Source: a virus
Reading direction: 5' to 3' (one strand)
Length of the DNA stretch: 42,595 nucleotides
Virus record (IMG/VR): IMGVR_UViG_3300012929_000012
Span: 1-42,595 of that record
A model generated the notes under the pieces. It ran no database searches. It saw only the letters and a list, made by a program, of their open reading frames with translations, and had not been told where the DNA came from. The position numbers were made by a program, and so were the translations under genes. Positions within the stretch are counted from its first letter, which is position 1. Each line of letters opens with the position of its first letter. Of the stretch, positions 15,286 through 24,147 are shown piece by piece.

Positions 15286-16824
15286 ATGAGCACAATTCCT
15301 TTTCCGAACATTGCTGATGAAGCCGGGCAGATTGCGGCCGCTCCGCGCAATGCGCTCGAAGAGTACACGCGTGTCGCGGGATTGAAGGCGCAGAACGCAG
15401 CGTTGCAACAGCGCACTCAGCAGGAAGCGCAGAGCTTTCCAATCGCGCAGCAACAAGCCCAGGCCGCGCTTCAGCAGACGCAGCAGCAAAACCAGATCCA
15501 GCAACTACAGCTGCAGGATCAGCAGACGCTGCGGAAGATCCAGCCGAACCATGTCCAGAAGGATGCAAACGGCGTGCCTACCGGCTACGACTTCGACGGA
15601 TTCTTTCGAGATGCGGTCGCGAGCGGAGTCTCGCCGCAAACCCTGCAGGCGATGCAAGAGAAGCACCAAGAGATTTTGCAAAAAGCCCTCACGCTCGATG
15701 ACACCAAACTGAAAGCCGAACAAGCAAAGAATCAACGTCTGTTCGAGAAAGCCGAAAGCCTGCGGCCGCTCAAAGGCCCGGAACGGGAAGCGGCCTATCA
15801 ACAAATCCTGATGGATGAAGGTCGTTCCGGCGCAGACGTTTCAAAATGGCCCGCACGGGCGCCGAACGATGATGCGCTGACCGCTCTCGAAGCGCCTCTC
15901 GGGATGCACGCGCAAGTGTTGGCCGATGCAAAGACGCAATCAGAGATCGCAAAGAATCTGCGAGAGGGAACGGCTTCACAACTGGAAGCAAAGTATCTCG
16001 GCATTCAGGAGAAACTCGGACTCAAGCAGCCCGTCACTGCGGAAGAGAAGGCATGGGCGCGCGGCTATGAGAAAAACAAAACGATGGTGCCGGTCGCGAA
16101 TTTCAATCTGCAGAATGCTGGCGTAACTGGCTCTGCAGGCCAGCCTTCTGCGATCGCTCAGGCACTCGCAAACAATGAAATGAAGTGGAGCGAGGCAGTG
16201 TCGCCGCGCATGCCGATTGCGGTTAAGCAGAAGTTGCTGGCCGAAGTTAAGCAGATCAATCCGAACTATAACTCTGGCGATTTTGCCGTCGAGCAGGGAG
16301 TTAAGAAAGCCTTCACGAGCGGCCAGTATTCGCAGCAACTCAACTCGATCAACCGTGCACGCGAGCACATGGGCACATTCCTGCAGATGGCCGATGCGAT
16401 GAACAATGGCGACGTGAAAGCGATCAATCGGGTCAAAAATGTTTTCAAAACTCAGTTCGGAAGCGATGCACCCGGAAATCTCAACATCGCCAAACAGGCA
16501 TTCGCGTCCGAAGTGGGAAAGGCATTCGCCGGATCGAGTGTTGCCCTCGCTGATCGTCAAGAGCTCGCGCATTCGATCGACTCGGCGAGCAGCTGGGATC
16601 AGCTCTCTGGGGCTGCTAAAACGGCCGACGCTCTACTCGAAGGCGCACAGAAGGCGCTCAAGCAGACTTACGAGTCGGGAATGAAAAGCATGCCGAACTT
16701 TGGTGGCCAACATTCATCCGGCGGCGGGATGGTCACCATGAAAGCGCCGAACGGCGCGACACGGCAGGTGCCTGCCGATCAGGTCGAACATTATAAGTCG
16801 CTCGGGGCTACAGTTGCTCCCTAG
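15286..16824 (+). CDS. Putative ejection protein (coiled coil)
   Basis: 512 aa. Residues about 25-90 form a Gln/Ala-rich coiled coil, followed by mixed helical segments up to about 490 and a short Gly-rich tail. This resembles P22 gp20/gp16-type internal proteins in size, order and composition, but no specific signature is seen. Predicted to be co-packaged and injected with the DNA. Its 3' end is overlapped by the minus-strand gene ending at 16714. Confidence 0.65.
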   Translation: MSTIPFPNIADEAGQIAAAPRNALEEYTRVAGLKAQNAALQQRTQQEAQSFPIAQQQAQAALQQTQQQNQIQQLQLQDQQTLRKIQPNHVQKDANGVPTGYDFDGFFRDAVASGVSPQTLQAMQEKHQEILQKALTLDDTKLKAEQAKNQRLFEKAESLRPLKGPEREAAYQQILMDEGRSGADVSKWPARAPNDDALTALEAPLGMHAQVLADAKTQSEIAKNLREGTASQLEAKYLGIQEKLGLKQPVTAEEKAWARGYEKNKTMVPVANFNLQNAGVTGSAGQPSAIAQALANNEMKWSEAVSPRMPIAVKQKLLAEVKQINPNYNSGDFAVEQGVKKAFTSGQYSQQLNSINRAREHMGTFLQMADAMNNGDVKAINRVKNVFKTQFGSDAPGNLNIAKQAFASEVGKAFAGSSVALADRQELAHSIDSASSWDQLSGAAKTADALLEGAQKALKQTYESGMKSMPNFGGQHSSGGGMVTMKAPNGATRQVPADQVEHYKSLGATVAP

Positions 16825-16986
16825 GGTGAGAGAATGGCAGCTATAGGCTTTATGGGTGGCGGGCTGATCTTCCTCCAAAACCGCCTCTAGGGCCTTGAAC
16901 CGTAGTTCGCTGTTGTGGCACTTCGCGAGTGCGATGTTTAAGGCGTCCACCAGCACCTTCGCAGATGCTTCACTAATGGGTGACAT
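16714..16986 (-). CDS. Minus-strand small hypothetical protein (90 aa)
   Basis: Lies mostly in the 218-bp gap between two ejection genes. ATG 16986 has GAGG 8 nt upstream. Residues 1-50 form a plausible amphipathic helical domain (SPISEASAKVLVDALNIAL). The last ~37 residues overlap the 3' end of the upstream gene in antisense and look less protein-like. The region has a lower GC content than its flanks. Function unknown; moron-like insertion. Confidence 0.55.
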   Translation of the reverse strand: MSPISEASAKVLVDALNIALAKCHNSELRFKALEAVLEEDQPATHKAYSCHSLTLGSNCSPERLIMFDLIGRHLPCRAVRRFHGDHPAAG

Positions 16987-17042
16987 TTTCACGGCCTCGG
17001 TAACTGCGTAAGAGCATTTCTTCGGCATCCAGCATAACTCAG

Positions 17043-19133
17043 ATGAACACCCTCTCCGCACTGCCTGTTTCCGTGCTGCGGCAGTACCTCGCCGAGCTCA
17101 CGCCCGAACAGCGCCGCGCCCTTGGTTTGTCCCGGCCGGCAACCGATGCTGAAGTCGCTGGCTACGAGCAGGCACATGCACCTGGCGGCGCGCCAGCCGA
17201 TTTTGCCGGGCCCGTATTCTCGAATCCGGATCAGGCGCGCGTGAGCGAGGACACCGAAAGCGGCATCGACCCGCTACGACTGCCGACCGGCGTCACGCTG
17301 CAGCACCAAAACTTTTCCGGAGCGATGCCGACCGACCTCTCGAATCCTGTGCAAGCGCAGATTGTCGGCCCGCACATGCAGACGGTGGGAGCGAGCTCCC
17401 AAGCGCAAGGTGATTGGTTCGAACAGAACGCGCCAAAATCTACAGCTGCTGCAAGTGGCGATTGGTTTGAACAGAACGCGCCGAAAAAGGAAGCCGAGCC
17501 GCCCGCCGACTACCTCTCGCGCATGAAGGATCGAATTCATGAGTCCGCGGCGACACTCGGCAGGGAAACCGGTTCGCTCGCCGAAACGCTGGGCACTGTC
17601 ATCAACCCGATGACTTATTACCACGCTGCGGCCGACGAGCCTACGCCAACCGAGCTCAAACTGCTCGGCGCCGAAAAATCGAGTGGACCGGTGCGTGTCG
17701 CTAATTTCATTCAGCGACTCACTGGCATGGGCCAGATCGCTGAAGCCGCGCGTTTCTACCGCACTTACCTGCAGGCCTCACCCGACAAAAAGCGAGAGAT
17801 GGAAACCGAGATACTCGACGTCGCGCCGGAAGCAGTCGGCACCGGTGGCGCGGCCATACTCGCGCCGAAACTTCTCGAGAAAGCACCCTCGGTAATCAAC
17901 GCAATGCTTGAAACGGCGAAGAAAGCTCCGGCTGCGATCGCTGAGCGCGCCGCTGCCGTCGTCGACAAGGCCCGCAACGTCACGCCGAAGCAGGCGGCAC
18001 AGGCGGTCGGCGGCACGTCCGGTGCTATCTCTGGGCATGGCACGCTAAGCGCGCCTGGCGCGTACTACGGCGCAAAGACTGCCGGCCGAGCAGCGGAAAT
18101 CGTGCTCGGGAAAGAGCGCGCGAATCGGCCGCTGTTTCCGAAGAAAAGCGCACCCGCAGAGGCACCGCCCGTTGAGGACCTAGAAGGCATCACCAGTCGG
18201 CAGACTGCAGAAGCAGGCGCCGGCGAGGCCGAAGTTTCCACAGGAAATGCACCGGAAACGGTGCCAGCCGAAACCCCCGTCGAGCCTGCGTCGAGCGCTC
18301 CACGGGGCGCCGGCGTGCCTCGTACCCTATCGGGCGAGTCGGCTTTGACGCAGATCCTCACCGGCCAGGACAACGCGAACCTGCTCAAGATCGCGCGCTC
18401 GCGCGGGATCAACGTCACCCAGGAAGCGCAGCTCAAGCCGGGCGTCGCCGACACGCGGCTGATCCGAAAGATCATTGATGACCACACCCCGGAAGAGCTC
18501 GGCGAGCTGCGCGATACCTACCTCGAACACACGCGTTTTCGCCACAATTTCGGCGACATCGGGCCCGAGGCCTGGAAAACTCTCAGCCTGCAAACCTATT
18601 TCCCAGACATCAAACTGCCGGCCGCGGTGCTGAAGCGCACCCAATCGGCGATCGAGATGGCAGGGAAACCGCCCGCCGAAGTGATGAACGCGCCGGCGAG
18701 CGAAGCCGCGGCGCCTAAGGCACCTAAGATCGAGGCCGCACCGAAAGCCAAAACGCCCGCGATCGCGAAAGACGATCTCACCGACTTACTCGCGCAGTCA
18801 GTCGAGCAGGCGAAGGGAATCAAGGGCGGGGTTTTTACTAGCGCAGATCCGGCCGAACTCATGCAGCGCTGGGGCGTGGATCCGGAGAGCCTCACTTCCG
18901 GCCGCGAGCAAACCCGCGGGATGTCACCGGCTGAAACCGAGGCCGCGGTCGACAAATTAGCGAAGGCTTACAAAAAAGGGCAGGCAATCGAGCCGATTCT
19001 CGAAACGCGCGACGCGCAAAACAATGTGATCGATGTCGACGGCCGCATGCGGGTGATCGCGGCGCACCGGGCAGGGATTAAGCGGATCCCGGTGATTGTG
19101 CGGCGGGCAGGGATTGCGAAAGCGGCGGACTGA
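17043..19133 (+). CDS. Large internal/ejection protein with C-terminal ParB-like domain
   Basis: 696 aa. Residues 1-115 are Pro/Ala-rich. A motif GDWFEQNAPK is duplicated at about 123-132 and 139-148. A helical middle (150-330) has hydrophobic Ala/Gly stretches that could insert in membranes. Then a long low-complexity linker leads to residues about 590-690, where QAIEPILETRDAQNN, VIDVDGRMRVIAAHRAG and IKRIPVIVRR match the N-terminal ParB/Srx fold (DG-x-R..A..aG...iPV). The protein probably enters the host with DNA; the ParB-like end may bind or cut DNA or hydrolyse CTP-like nucleotides (inference). Confidence 0.7.
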   Translation: MNTLSALPVSVLRQYLAELTPEQRRALGLSRPATDAEVAGYEQAHAPGGAPADFAGPVFSNPDQARVSEDTESGIDPLRLPTGVTLQHQNFSGAMPTDLSNPVQAQIVGPHMQTVGASSQAQGDWFEQNAPKSTAAASGDWFEQNAPKKEAEPPADYLSRMKDRIHESAATLGRETGSLAETLGTVINPMTYYHAAADEPTPTELKLLGAEKSSGPVRVANFIQRLTGMGQIAEAARFYRTYLQASPDKKREMETEILDVAPEAVGTGGAAILAPKLLEKAPSVINAMLETAKKAPAAIAERAAAVVDKARNVTPKQAAQAVGGTSGAISGHGTLSAPGAYYGAKTAGRAAEIVLGKERANRPLFPKKSAPAEAPPVEDLEGITSRQTAEAGAGEAEVSTGNAPETVPAETPVEPASSAPRGAGVPRTLSGESALTQILTGQDNANLLKIARSRGINVTQEAQLKPGVADTRLIRKIIDDHTPEELGELRDTYLEHTRFRHNFGDIGPEAWKTLSLQTYFPDIKLPAAVLKRTQSAIEMAGKPPAEVMNAPASEAAAPKAPKIEAAPKAKTPAIAKDDLTDLLAQSVEQAKGIKGGVFTSADPAELMQRWGVDPESLTSGREQTRGMSPAETEAAVDKLAKAYKKGQAIEPILETRDAQNNVIDVDGRMRVIAAHRAGIKRIPVIVRRAGIAKAAD

Positions 19134-19323
19134 CTTGCTCCTCGATGACGACCTCGACGGGCTGCTGGTAGCGATCCCACAACTGGGCTGGCTGGCCGCA
19201 GCAGATCGCCGGAAGAATCCCCGGGCGCGCCGGCCTATGTCTGAAGCGCTTGCAGGCACCGGTGCAGCGCCACACTTCGCGCGGCTCCCAGTTGGTTAGC
19301 GTGTATTCGATGGAGTCGGTCAT
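19078..19323 (-). CDS. Minus-strand Cys-containing small protein (81 aa)
   Basis: ATG 19323 overlaps the lipoprotein stop (ATGA), so the two minus genes form a mini-operon. The product begins MTDSIEYTLTNWEPREVW and has a CTGAC..CC pattern that may bind zinc, then a Pro/Gln/Ser-rich end. Its last 56 bp overlap the upstream ejection gene. Function unknown. Confidence 0.6.
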   Translation of the reverse strand: MTDSIEYTLTNWEPREVWRCTGACKRFRHRPARPGILPAICCGQPAQLWDRYQQPVEVVIEEQVSPPLSQSLPAAQSPGSA

Positions 19324-19709
19324 TTTTTGGCCCAAAGTTCCTCGCACGAGTCGTGATCACCGACAACCAAACACTCAGCCCTCAGGAAAGCGCGCGCGTC
19401 CGGTGCGCTGGCCATGTCTTGATACTCGCAGCCTTGGCGGATTGTCTCTTTCTTCTTCCAGTCTGCTGTCGTCGTGAGCTGAATACAAATATCGCCGGTG
19501 CCTGGGTCAAAGCGAAATGTTCGGAGGCCATCCTGGCGCAGCTCGTAGTGATGACGAGGTTGCTGCTGCTTATCTAGTGCCGCGATCTGAGTCTTCAGTA
19601 TCTCAATTTCTTTTGCTTGCTCCGCTACCTTTCGCGAGCTGGCATCGCTACTGCAACCGACTGCAGCGCCGAGCACCAACACGATGAGAGTTACCAAAAC
19701 TCGCTTCAT
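19320..19709 (-). CDS. Minus-strand lipoprotein (129 aa)
   Basis: Leader MKRVLVTLIVLVLGAAVGC gives a lipobox-like AVGC with Cys19; AGGAG lies about 10 nt upstream of ATG 19709. A coiled coil follows (KVAEQAKEIEILKTQIAALDK), then a compact domain with three Cys. The architecture (lipobox, coiled coil, small globular end) recalls outer-membrane lipoproteins and phage superinfection-exclusion lipoproteins. It is divergent from the fibre gene (13 bp between starts) and less GC-rich. An o-spanin role is possible but distance from the holin argues against it. Confidence 0.75.
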   Translation of the reverse strand: MKRVLVTLIVLVLGAAVGCSSDASSRKVAEQAKEIEILKTQIAALDKQQQPRHHYELRQDGLRTFRFDPGTGDICIQLTTTADWKKKETIRQGCEYQDMASAPDARAFLRAECLVVGDHDSCEELWAKK

Positions 19710-19722
19710 CTTTTAGACTCCT

Positions 19723-21240
19723 ATGCCCCTCAAATCTAGCTTTCTCCGCTCCCTCCGACAATGGCACCGCAGTTCAGTTACCAGCCTGCTGTTACTCGCC
19801 TTAGTAACACTTTTTGGCACTTTTGCGGGTGCCGCTGTGCCTGTAACCCTCGCGCCCGTGCCGAAGCTGCAGTTTTTCGATGCTTCCGGGCGTCCGCTGG
19901 CCTTTGGCTGCGTCTTTGCCTACCAGAGCGGCACCACGACGCCCCTCACCACCTACACCGATTACACGGGCAGCGTTGCGAACTCGAACCCGGTCGTTTT
20001 GACCGCGGGCGGGTTCGCCGGCTCGGGCTCGGGCGGAATCTGGCTGCAGGCCGGCCAGGCTTACACGCTGAAGGTGGTTGCAGCGGGCGGCGTAAACTGC
20101 GCATCGGGCGTCACCCAATTTACAGTGGACGGTATCGGCGGGGGCCTCACCATCCTGACGTCGGTGGTCACTTACAGCGCGACGCCCTCGTTTCCGATCC
20201 AGGCCGAAATCCAGCTCTTCACGATCACGCTCACCGGCAACGCGGTGGCGCAGCCTCTGACCGCGGTCGGCATCATTCCCCCGGCTCACTTGATCTTTCA
20301 AATCACGCAGGACGGCGCGGGCGGCCACACCTTTACATGGCCATCAAACTCGATCGGTGGCGCTCCAATCGGCCTCGGCATCAACCAGGTCACAACCCAG
20401 GAATTTATCTGGAATGGCACCAACGCGACCGCGATCGGGCCCGCCATTACCGGCACCGGCCCCGCGCTTTCTGCGGGCTCACTTACTCTTTCCGGGCAGC
20501 TTACCTCGACACTCGCGACCGGCACAGCGCCGTTTGTCATCGCGTCGACGACCAAGGTCGTAAACCTCAACGTCGACCAAGTGGATGGTTTCGACTGGGC
20601 GATACCGGGCGCGATCGGCTCGACCACACCGAACACGGCCGCAGTCACCACGCTGGTCGTGGGCGGATCGCAGCCGCAGACCAGCGTGCAGGGCGGCGGG
20701 ACCGATGTAAAACTGCTCTCCGCGTCGACTGTCGCCGCGAGCTCGCCGATTGGCTGCACTGATGCGGCTGGCGGCTTTACTACAACGTGCACCGGGTTCG
20801 GTCCGACGTTCGCGCCGCAACGCATAACTCTCGGCTCGCCCGTCACTATCAATGCGACGACGCAAACGACGATTCTTACCAAGTCGGTCACGTTCCCCTC
20901 GACGCCGGGCACCTATCGCGCGAGCCTCAGTTACAACGCATGGGTGACGGCGGGCGGGAACCACTGCGCTGCGGAAGTCTATGACCATACCAACACGCTA
21001 GCCTTTGCGTCGAGCGGCCAAGACGCGAACGGCGTCGGCTATATGGGGCTCGCGGGCGCAGAGATCACTTCGCAGACTTACGCCGCAAGCGCGACGGTGA
21101 GTTTCACTCTCGAAGTGGAATGCAACAACGGCGCCGGTGGCCTGGTCGGAGCCACGGTCGACATGAACGGCGGCGCTCTTTTTGCGATGTCGCCCAAGGA
21201 AGCGACCTATCTTTCGATCACGCCGGTTTTGAGCAACTAG
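19723..21240 (+). CDS. Tail fibre/spike protein with head-binding domain and Sec-like leader
   Basis: 505 aa. Residues about 39-130 carry the podovirus fibre N-terminal pattern: KLQFFDASGRPLAFGCVFAY, then QSGTTTPLTTYTDYTGS and NPVVLTAGGFAG..GIWLQAG. This is the domain that docks fibres to the tail. In front of it, residues 1-38 have a basic n-region (KSSFLRSLRQWHR) and a hydrophobic core (SLLLLALVTLFGTFAGA), as in a Sec signal. ATG 19723 has no SD; GTG at 19837 would remove the leader but also lacks one. Distal repeats are Thr/Ala/Gly-rich beta structure. Confidence 0.82.
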   Translation: MPLKSSFLRSLRQWHRSSVTSLLLLALVTLFGTFAGAAVPVTLAPVPKLQFFDASGRPLAFGCVFAYQSGTTTPLTTYTDYTGSVANSNPVVLTAGGFAGSGSGGIWLQAGQAYTLKVVAAGGVNCASGVTQFTVDGIGGGLTILTSVVTYSATPSFPIQAEIQLFTITLTGNAVAQPLTAVGIIPPAHLIFQITQDGAGGHTFTWPSNSIGGAPIGLGINQVTTQEFIWNGTNATAIGPAITGTGPALSAGSLTLSGQLTSTLATGTAPFVIASTTKVVNLNVDQVDGFDWAIPGAIGSTTPNTAAVTTLVVGGSQPQTSVQGGGTDVKLLSASTVAASSPIGCTDAAGGFTTTCTGFGPTFAPQRITLGSPVTINATTQTTILTKSVTFPSTPGTYRASLSYNAWVTAGGNHCAAEVYDHTNTLAFASSGQDANGVGYMGLAGAEITSQTYAASATVSFTLEVECNNGAGGLVGATVDMNGGALFAMSPKEATYLSITPVLSN

Positions 21241-21242
21241 CC

Positions 21243-21605
21243 ATGAGAACCGTTCTTATTGGAACAATTTTTGTGCTCGCTCTCGCGGGCATCGCGGCAG
21301 CACAGTCTTTCACCGTTACGGGCTCGCAGTGCGGGAGTGTCACGGTCGACGGGCAGGCCACAATCGCGCTCCAGGTGACGGGCGCAACCTGGAGCGGCAC
21401 CGTGCAACCGAAAATCGCAATCGCGGGGCAGGCGCCCGTCAACCTGCAGATCGCGCCGGCAAATTCCTCGACCAAGCAATCGACCATCACCGCGAACGGC
21501 GCTTATGTCGCGAGCGTCGCCGGCTACTCGCTGTTCCAGCTGTGCGGCGCGACCGTGACCAACACGGCGACGATCTACGTCAACGTTTCCCGATTCATTC
21601 ACTGA
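21243..21605 (+). CDS. Secreted small beta-sandwich protein (120 aa)
   Basis: ATG 21243, 2 nt after the fibre stop. Sec leader MRTVLIGTIFVLALAGIAAAQ with AAA before Gln. The mature ~98 aa form a beta domain with two conserved Cys (SQCGSVTV and FQLCGATV), closely matching residues about 23-120 of the next protein. The shared segments include TGQAPxN/FNV-like and a Y..S.AGYS.FQLCGATV ending. Probably a paralogue arising by duplication; may be a free subunit of the fibre or a surface decoy. Confidence 0.85.
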   Translation: MRTVLIGTIFVLALAGIAAAQSFTVTGSQCGSVTVDGQATIALQVTGATWSGTVQPKIAIAGQAPVNLQIAPANSSTKQSTITANGAYVASVAGYSLFQLCGATVTNTATIYVNVSRFIH

Positions 21606-21615
21606 GTTTTTCCTC

Positions 21616-24105
21616 ATGCGAAAATTTGTACTTTTTCTAGCAACGTTTTTGGTTGTGCTGCCGGCGCTCGCCTCCGCCCAGTGGGTCGGCCCGATCTCCA
21701 TTACCTCGAATCAGTGCGCCTCGATCGGCGCCGAGATGAACGCGACCGTGGTCGCCTATGTGTCCGGCACCTGGACTGGCACACTGCAGCCACAGGGAAC
21801 GATCCAGGGACAGGCGCCTTTCAACGTCCTGGTCACGCCATCGACCTCGAGCACGACGCAGGCGACCGTCACCGCGAGTGGCGCCTACACGACCTCGATC
21901 GCCGGCTATTCGACTTTTCAACTCTGCGGGGCGACGGTCGCGAGCGGGGCGGCCGTGGTCTACCTGAATGCGTCGATGGCTGAAACCGGCTCGGGCGGCG
22001 GCGGGGCGGCCAGCTTTACCACGCTCGCCGGCGGCACGAACAACGTCAACGCCTCCCACATCGAAGGATCCGGCTCGAGCCTGTCGGCCTCGGGCACGGG
22101 CCAGGTGGCCGGGACGCAGCTCTGGCAGGATGATGGTCTGACCGCGCCCACGATCAGCTTTGGACTCGCCGGCGGCAGTTTCGCGAATGGGCGTTCGACC
22201 TCCATCCGTTACACGTTCGTGACTGCGGCTGGGCAGACTTATCCGAGTATCGCCACTAGTGGCGGCAATGGTTCGTTTGGGTGCTCGTCGGGCACCACTT
22301 GCCAACTCACCGTCACGGCGCCGACGCTGCCCTCGGGCATCACTGGCTATAGCGTCTACGCGCAGGATTGTGGCGCGAGTCCCTGCGGCGGCTCAGAGAC
22401 GTTGCAAGCGGCCTGCACGAACATCGTAATCAATTGCGTGTTGAACTCGGTCGGCGGCGGTGCCGCGGTCCCAACTGCGAACACAGCTTACCTGCAGCCT
22501 TCGCCGTTGCTCACGAGCGAATGCCCGGCCGGCACCATCCCGAACTGGTTTATCAAAGACAATGACGGCAACTGGCATACGCAGGCAGGCATCGATCCGA
22601 CGAATACCGCGTCATTGCCGCCTACTCCTTATGGCACTCTCACTTTCTGCCGGCGCACTTGGTTCAACGACAGTTTGGTGGGCGGCCCGGCAGGGAAGAA
22701 CTCTTTCGTAGCTATCTTTCATACGCCTGGAATTGGTGTAGGGGTAGGTCAAGATCGTGCCTTGCATGTGGAGATGGATAACGCTTCGGTAGACTCTACT
22801 TCCTACTATGGCTGGGAAGGTATTCAATCCCAAGTTGTCGTTTCCGGTACACCCAACTTCACTGGCACACCAGACGGAGAAGAGTCTGCAGGTTCGTTCC
22901 AAACGAACATGCTAAACACGAACTCGATGACCGGAGGCAGCTACGGTCCGAACGCAGTGCGTGCCCAAATCTTTCGCAATGGGGTTGGAGGAAGTGTTTC
23001 GGGTTGTACTTACTGTTACCGAGGCCTGAACGCCATTGCAACCAATGGCGCAACTGGTAGCTTGGCGGGTGGAGTTATGGCGGCAATTACGGCCTTGGCG
23101 ACCGACCAGGGCGGTTGCAGTTCCTGTGCCGGAATCGGCGTCGCTATCCTGAAAGGCACGCGCTTCACGACCTACGCCCGTGGCCTGTTTCTTGAGGACT
23201 TCGGCACCAATACAGCGGACTGGAATATCTTCAGCTCATCAACCAATGGCACACCCACCAGCGGGCGCAACTGGTTTGGCGGAAACGTCTACTTTGCCAA
23301 CCTAATTACAGCAGCCAAGGAAATCGCGGTCACCGGCTCGCTGGTTGCTAGCGGTTCAGTAAGTTCCGCGGCCTTTGCTACTCCCTCATTTAATAACGGC
23401 AACGTGACGAACATTGGCGCAACCGGCGCGACCACAGATACTTACAAAATCACCGCCGTGGACGGGAACGGCAAGGAGAGTTCCGTATCAGCAGCAGGCA
23501 CAACCACCACGGCCAACGCGACCCTAAACGGCACAAACTTCAACCGAATCAATTTAAATGCGCCGACGCTTGTCATCGGAGTCGGTTCTTATAAGGTTTA
23601 TCGCACAGCGGCGGGTGGGACGCCTTCGACCACAGGCTTGATCGGTACAATCACGATCACCAATACCACGCTGTCCGGCGCAAGTTTCACCTTAGACGAT
23701 ACCGGTCTTGCGGGCGATGGTTCAACGCCGCCAACCCAAAGCCTCACCGGCGCGGTGCAGGCGCCGCTCTACGACACGACAACAATCTGCGCGGCGGTCG
23801 GCACGGCGGCGAGCCCAAGTGTTGCATCCTGCACAGCCGCACCGGCGGGTTCTTTCTCCTGCGCGACCAACGCGACGGGCGCGACGTGCACGGTCAACAC
23901 CACGGCCGTGACCACGATCAGCCAGATTTTCGTGCAGGAAGATGAGACGCTCGGTACACGCCTGGGCGTTACCTGCAATACCGGCACGAACGTGCTGCCG
24001 GCGTCGCGCCTGCTCAATGCGCGCGTGGCGGGCACTAGTTTCACGATCAACCTGGGCACGGTTACGACAAATCCGGCCTGTTTCTCATATTTCATCATCA
24101 ACTAA
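21616..24105 (+). CDS. Large secreted fibre-like protein (829 aa)
   Basis: Sec leader MRKFVLFLATFLVVLPALASAQ. Residues 23-120 repeat the domain of the preceding small protein. Middle parts include FN3-like strands (TDTYKITAVDGNGKESSV, SYKVYRTAAGG) and many Gly/Thr/Asn turns; the last ~110 residues have spaced Cys and an end FTINLGTVTTNPACFSYF, like fibre tips. Bases about 22680-23760 are visibly less GC-rich, suggesting a swapped receptor-binding segment. It is a predicted adhesin/receptor-binding protein, yet carries an export signal; either it acts on the cell surface or assembles outside the cytoplasm. Confidence 0.8.
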   Translation: MRKFVLFLATFLVVLPALASAQWVGPISITSNQCASIGAEMNATVVAYVSGTWTGTLQPQGTIQGQAPFNVLVTPSTSSTTQATVTASGAYTTSIAGYSTFQLCGATVASGAAVVYLNASMAETGSGGGGAASFTTLAGGTNNVNASHIEGSGSSLSASGTGQVAGTQLWQDDGLTAPTISFGLAGGSFANGRSTSIRYTFVTAAGQTYPSIATSGGNGSFGCSSGTTCQLTVTAPTLPSGITGYSVYAQDCGASPCGGSETLQAACTNIVINCVLNSVGGGAAVPTANTAYLQPSPLLTSECPAGTIPNWFIKDNDGNWHTQAGIDPTNTASLPPTPYGTLTFCRRTWFNDSLVGGPAGKNSFVAIFHTPGIGVGVGQDRALHVEMDNASVDSTSYYGWEGIQSQVVVSGTPNFTGTPDGEESAGSFQTNMLNTNSMTGGSYGPNAVRAQIFRNGVGGSVSGCTYCYRGLNAIATNGATGSLAGGVMAAITALATDQGGCSSCAGIGVAILKGTRFTTYARGLFLEDFGTNTADWNIFSSSTNGTPTSGRNWFGGNVYFANLITAAKEIAVTGSLVASGSVSSAAFATPSFNNGNVTNIGATGATTDTYKITAVDGNGKESSVSAAGTTTTANATLNGTNFNRINLNAPTLVIGVGSYKVYRTAAGGTPSTTGLIGTITITNTTLSGASFTLDDTGLAGDGSTPPTQSLTGAVQAPLYDTTTICAAVGTAASPSVASCTAAPAGSFSCATNATGATCTVNTTAVTTISQIFVQEDETLGTRLGVTCNTGTNVLPASRLLNARVAGTSFTINLGTVTTNPACFSYFIIN

Positions 24106-24147
24106 GACCCTTCCAGCGACTTATCCCACTTACAGAAGGTGTTCCCG

